6,746 bases of DNA, taken from contig JAGHSU010000162.1 in assembly GCA_018065685.1 (NCBI GenBank), positions 1 to 6,746 of the forward strand, given 5' to 3'. This document shows, piece after piece, positions 5,555 to 6,746 of the stretch; position 1 is the stretch's first letter, and each line of letters opens with the position of its first letter. The translations under genes and the position numbers were made by a program. The notes beneath the pieces are model-generated. The model made no database searches and had not been told where the DNA came from. It worked only from the letters and a program-made list of their open reading frames with translations. This DNA is from Candidatus Methanocorpusculum equi. Its GTDB lineage: Archaea; Halobacteriota; Methanomicrobia; Methanomicrobiales; Methanocorpusculaceae.

Positions 5555-5983
5555 ATGGCACAGGGAAAATTCGCAGCAAGAAAATTAGTCAGCAACGCCA
5601 AGAAATTCCGGTGGAGCGACTCAGTTTATGCACGCAGAGCGCTTAAACTGAAACTGAAGGCAGACCCGCTTGAGGGAGCACCGCTCGGCAGAGCAATCGT
5701 TCTCGAAAAGGTCGGTGTCGAAGCAAAACAGCCGAACTCGGCAATCAGAAAATGTGTCCGTGTTCAGCTCATCAAAAACGGCCGTCAGGTCACTGCATTC
5801 GCAGTCGGCGACGGAGCAATCAACTTCATTGATGAACACGACGAAGTTACCATCTGCGGTATCGGCGGACGTGCAGGACGTTCAATGGGTGACATTCCGG
5901 GAGTCCGTTTCGTTGTAATTGCCGTAAACGGCGTTACCTTAAACGAACTGGTCTTAGGACGTCAGGAGAAGGCACGGAGGTAA
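5555..5983 (+). CDS. rps12: Small-subunit ribosomal protein uS12
   Basis: A complete 142-residue archaeal uS12, which sits at the decoding centre of the 30S subunit and affects reading accuracy and EF-2 function. The signature [19 protein letters not shown] spans residues 58-76, and GDIPGVRF at 112-119 is the second conserved loop near the A site. The basic N-terminus ([17 protein letters not shown]) is the usual archaeal extension. ATG 5555 has GAGG at 5544-5547, seven bases upstream. It is the first gene of rps12-rps7-fusA and is preceded by the structured leader element. In many archaea this gene follows nusA and the RNA polymerase genes; here the upstream neighbour is unrelated. Confidence 0.97.
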   Translation: MAQGKFAARKLVSNAKKFRWSDSVYARRALKLKLKADPLEGAPLGRAIVLEKVGVEAKQPNSAIRKCVRVQLIKNGRQVTAFAVGDGAINFIDEHDEVTICGIGGRAGRSMGDIPGVRFVVIAVNGVTLNELVLGRQEKARR

Positions 5984-5988
5984 ATAGA

Positions 5989-6570
5989 ATGGCAGATGAA
6001 GCAACCTCCAAGATTCTTCTCTTCAACAAGTGGGACACCTCTGAAGTCGTGGTAAAAGACCAGGGACTTGTCCGCTATATCACCATCACCTCCACCGAGG
6101 TCCCGAGCTCCTGCGGAAGACTTACCCAGCAGCAGTTCACCAAATCACAGATGGCCATTGTTGAAAGACTCATCAACCGCCTCATGCAGACCGAACACAA
6201 CACCGGTAAAAAGATGCTGTGTACCAAGATGGTTATGGATGCATTCGACGAAATCAACAAAAAGACCAAGCAGAACCCGCTTCAGGTCTTAGTTGATGCA
6301 ATCGGAAACGCAGCACCCCGTGAGGAAACCGTCCGTCTGAAATACGGCGGTATCAACGTCCCGAAGTCAGTCGATTCCGCACCAATCAGGAGAGTCAACA
6401 CTGCACTTCGCTACATCGCCCTTGCAACCTGGAAGGGATCACACAAAACAAAGAAGCCCGCACACCTTGTCCTCGCCAATGGATTAATCATGGCAGCAAA
6501 GGGAGATGCAAAGTGCTTCTCTGTCGGAAAGAAGGAAGAAGTCGAGCGTATCGCAAAGTCGGCACGCTGA
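5989..6570 (+). CDS. rps7: Small-subunit ribosomal protein uS7
   Basis: A complete 193-residue archaeal uS7, which binds the 3' major domain of 16S rRNA and nucleates assembly of the 30S head. Family features include TKMVMDAFDEINKKTKQNPLQVLVDAIGNAAPREETVRLKYGGINVPKSV in the central part, APIRRVNTALRYIALATWKGS, and the KKEEVERIAKSAR end. A GGAGGT (5976-5981) overlaps the rps12 stop, and only five bases separate the two genes, so translation is probably coupled. In bacteria S7 represses its own operon by binding the mRNA; whether the archaeal protein does so here is unknown. Confidence 0.97.
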   Translation: MADEATSKILLFNKWDTSEVVVKDQGLVRYITITSTEVPSSCGRLTQQQFTKSQMAIVERLINRLMQTEHNTGKKMLCTKMVMDAFDEINKKTKQNPLQVLVDAIGNAAPREETVRLKYGGINVPKSVDSAPIRRVNTALRYIALATWKGSHKTKKPAHLVLANGLIMAAKGDAKCFSVGKKEEVERIAKSAR

Positions 6571-6604
6571 GTTAATCTGAATTAATATTAGTAAGGTGTA
6601 AACA

Positions 6605-6746
6605 ATGTCACGCGGAAAAAAGATGGTTGACCGTATTACGGTGCTCATGAACGATGCAGCACACATCCGTAATATCGGTATTGTAGCACACATTGACCAC
6701 GGAAAGACCACCCTTTCCGACAACCTGCTTGCAGGTGCCGGAATGC
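6605..6746 (+). CDS. fusA: Translation elongation factor 2 (EF-2), N-terminal part (partial)
   Basis: The first 47 residues of the GTPase that moves tRNA and mRNA through the ribosome; the rest lies beyond the window. The start [26 protein letters not shown] is the archaeal EF-2 N-terminus, and AHIDHGKT (28-35) is the G1 P-loop that binds GTP phosphates, followed by [17 protein letters not shown] at 6594-6598 lies six bases before the ATG. The 34-base gap after rps7 is A/T-rich (GAATTAATATTAG) and might hold a weak extra promoter, but the gene is most simply the third member of the rps12 operon. The next gene is usually tuf (EF-1 alpha). Confidence 0.95.
   Translation, partial: MSRGKKMVDRITVLMNDAAHIRNIGIVAHIDHGKTTLSDNLLAGAGM

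Noticed and set aside
1..6746. CRISPR arrays, insertion sequences or tRNA genes
   Set aside because: No regularly spaced repeats, no transposase sequence, no terminal inverted repeats with target duplications, and no tRNA cloverleaf were seen on either strand.

Overview
The window most likely comes from a methanogenic euryarchaeon, probably of the Methanomicrobiales and possibly close to Methanocorpusculum. The main evidence is a complete formylmethanofuran:tetrahydromethanopterin formyltransferase gene (ftr), archaeal-type uS12 and uS7, and an archaeal/eukaryotic EF-2 start. Supporting evidence is TATA-like boxes, GGTGA/GGAGG ribosome binding sites and T-tract terminators. The genus is my recall of protein similarity, not a search result.

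Layout, left to right. (1) Positions 1-151 hold the C-terminal end of a RimK-like ATP-grasp ligase. (2) 256-1434 encodes an NDP-sugar pyrophosphorylase with a C-terminal left-handed beta-helix. A TATA-like box and a compact inverted/direct repeat lie upstream. (3) 1468-2736 on the minus strand encodes a CDKAL1/MtaB-type tRNA methylthiotransferase. It is convergent with the sugar gene, and the junction carries a perfect 16-bp tandem duplication that includes its stop codon. (4) 2889-3943 is a GNAT-family gene broken by a one-base shift at a run of six A. (5) 3944-4201 has no gene but holds several hairpins, including a 68-nt one, and then the ftr promoter region. (6) 4202-5098 is ftr, followed by a T-tract. 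(7) 5113-5554 has no long gene. It holds a terminator-like hairpin, a probable 59-codon minus-strand small ORF, a TATA box readable in both directions, and a strongly predicted three-way-junction RNA that starts almost exactly where the plus-strand transcript should start. (8) 5555-6746 is the translation operon rps12-rps7-fusA, with fusA cut by the window edge.

Most of the genes are housekeeping: methanogenesis C1 transfer, tRNA modification, the ribosome and elongation. The most unusual signal is the RNA element at 5414-5507 in the leader of the ribosomal operon: a roughly 17-bp closing stem and two hairpins that both display UCCAAA in their loops. Next come the small ORF that shares its promoter and the structured stretch downstream of the broken GNAT gene. 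All structures were read by eye; no folding or database search was run.
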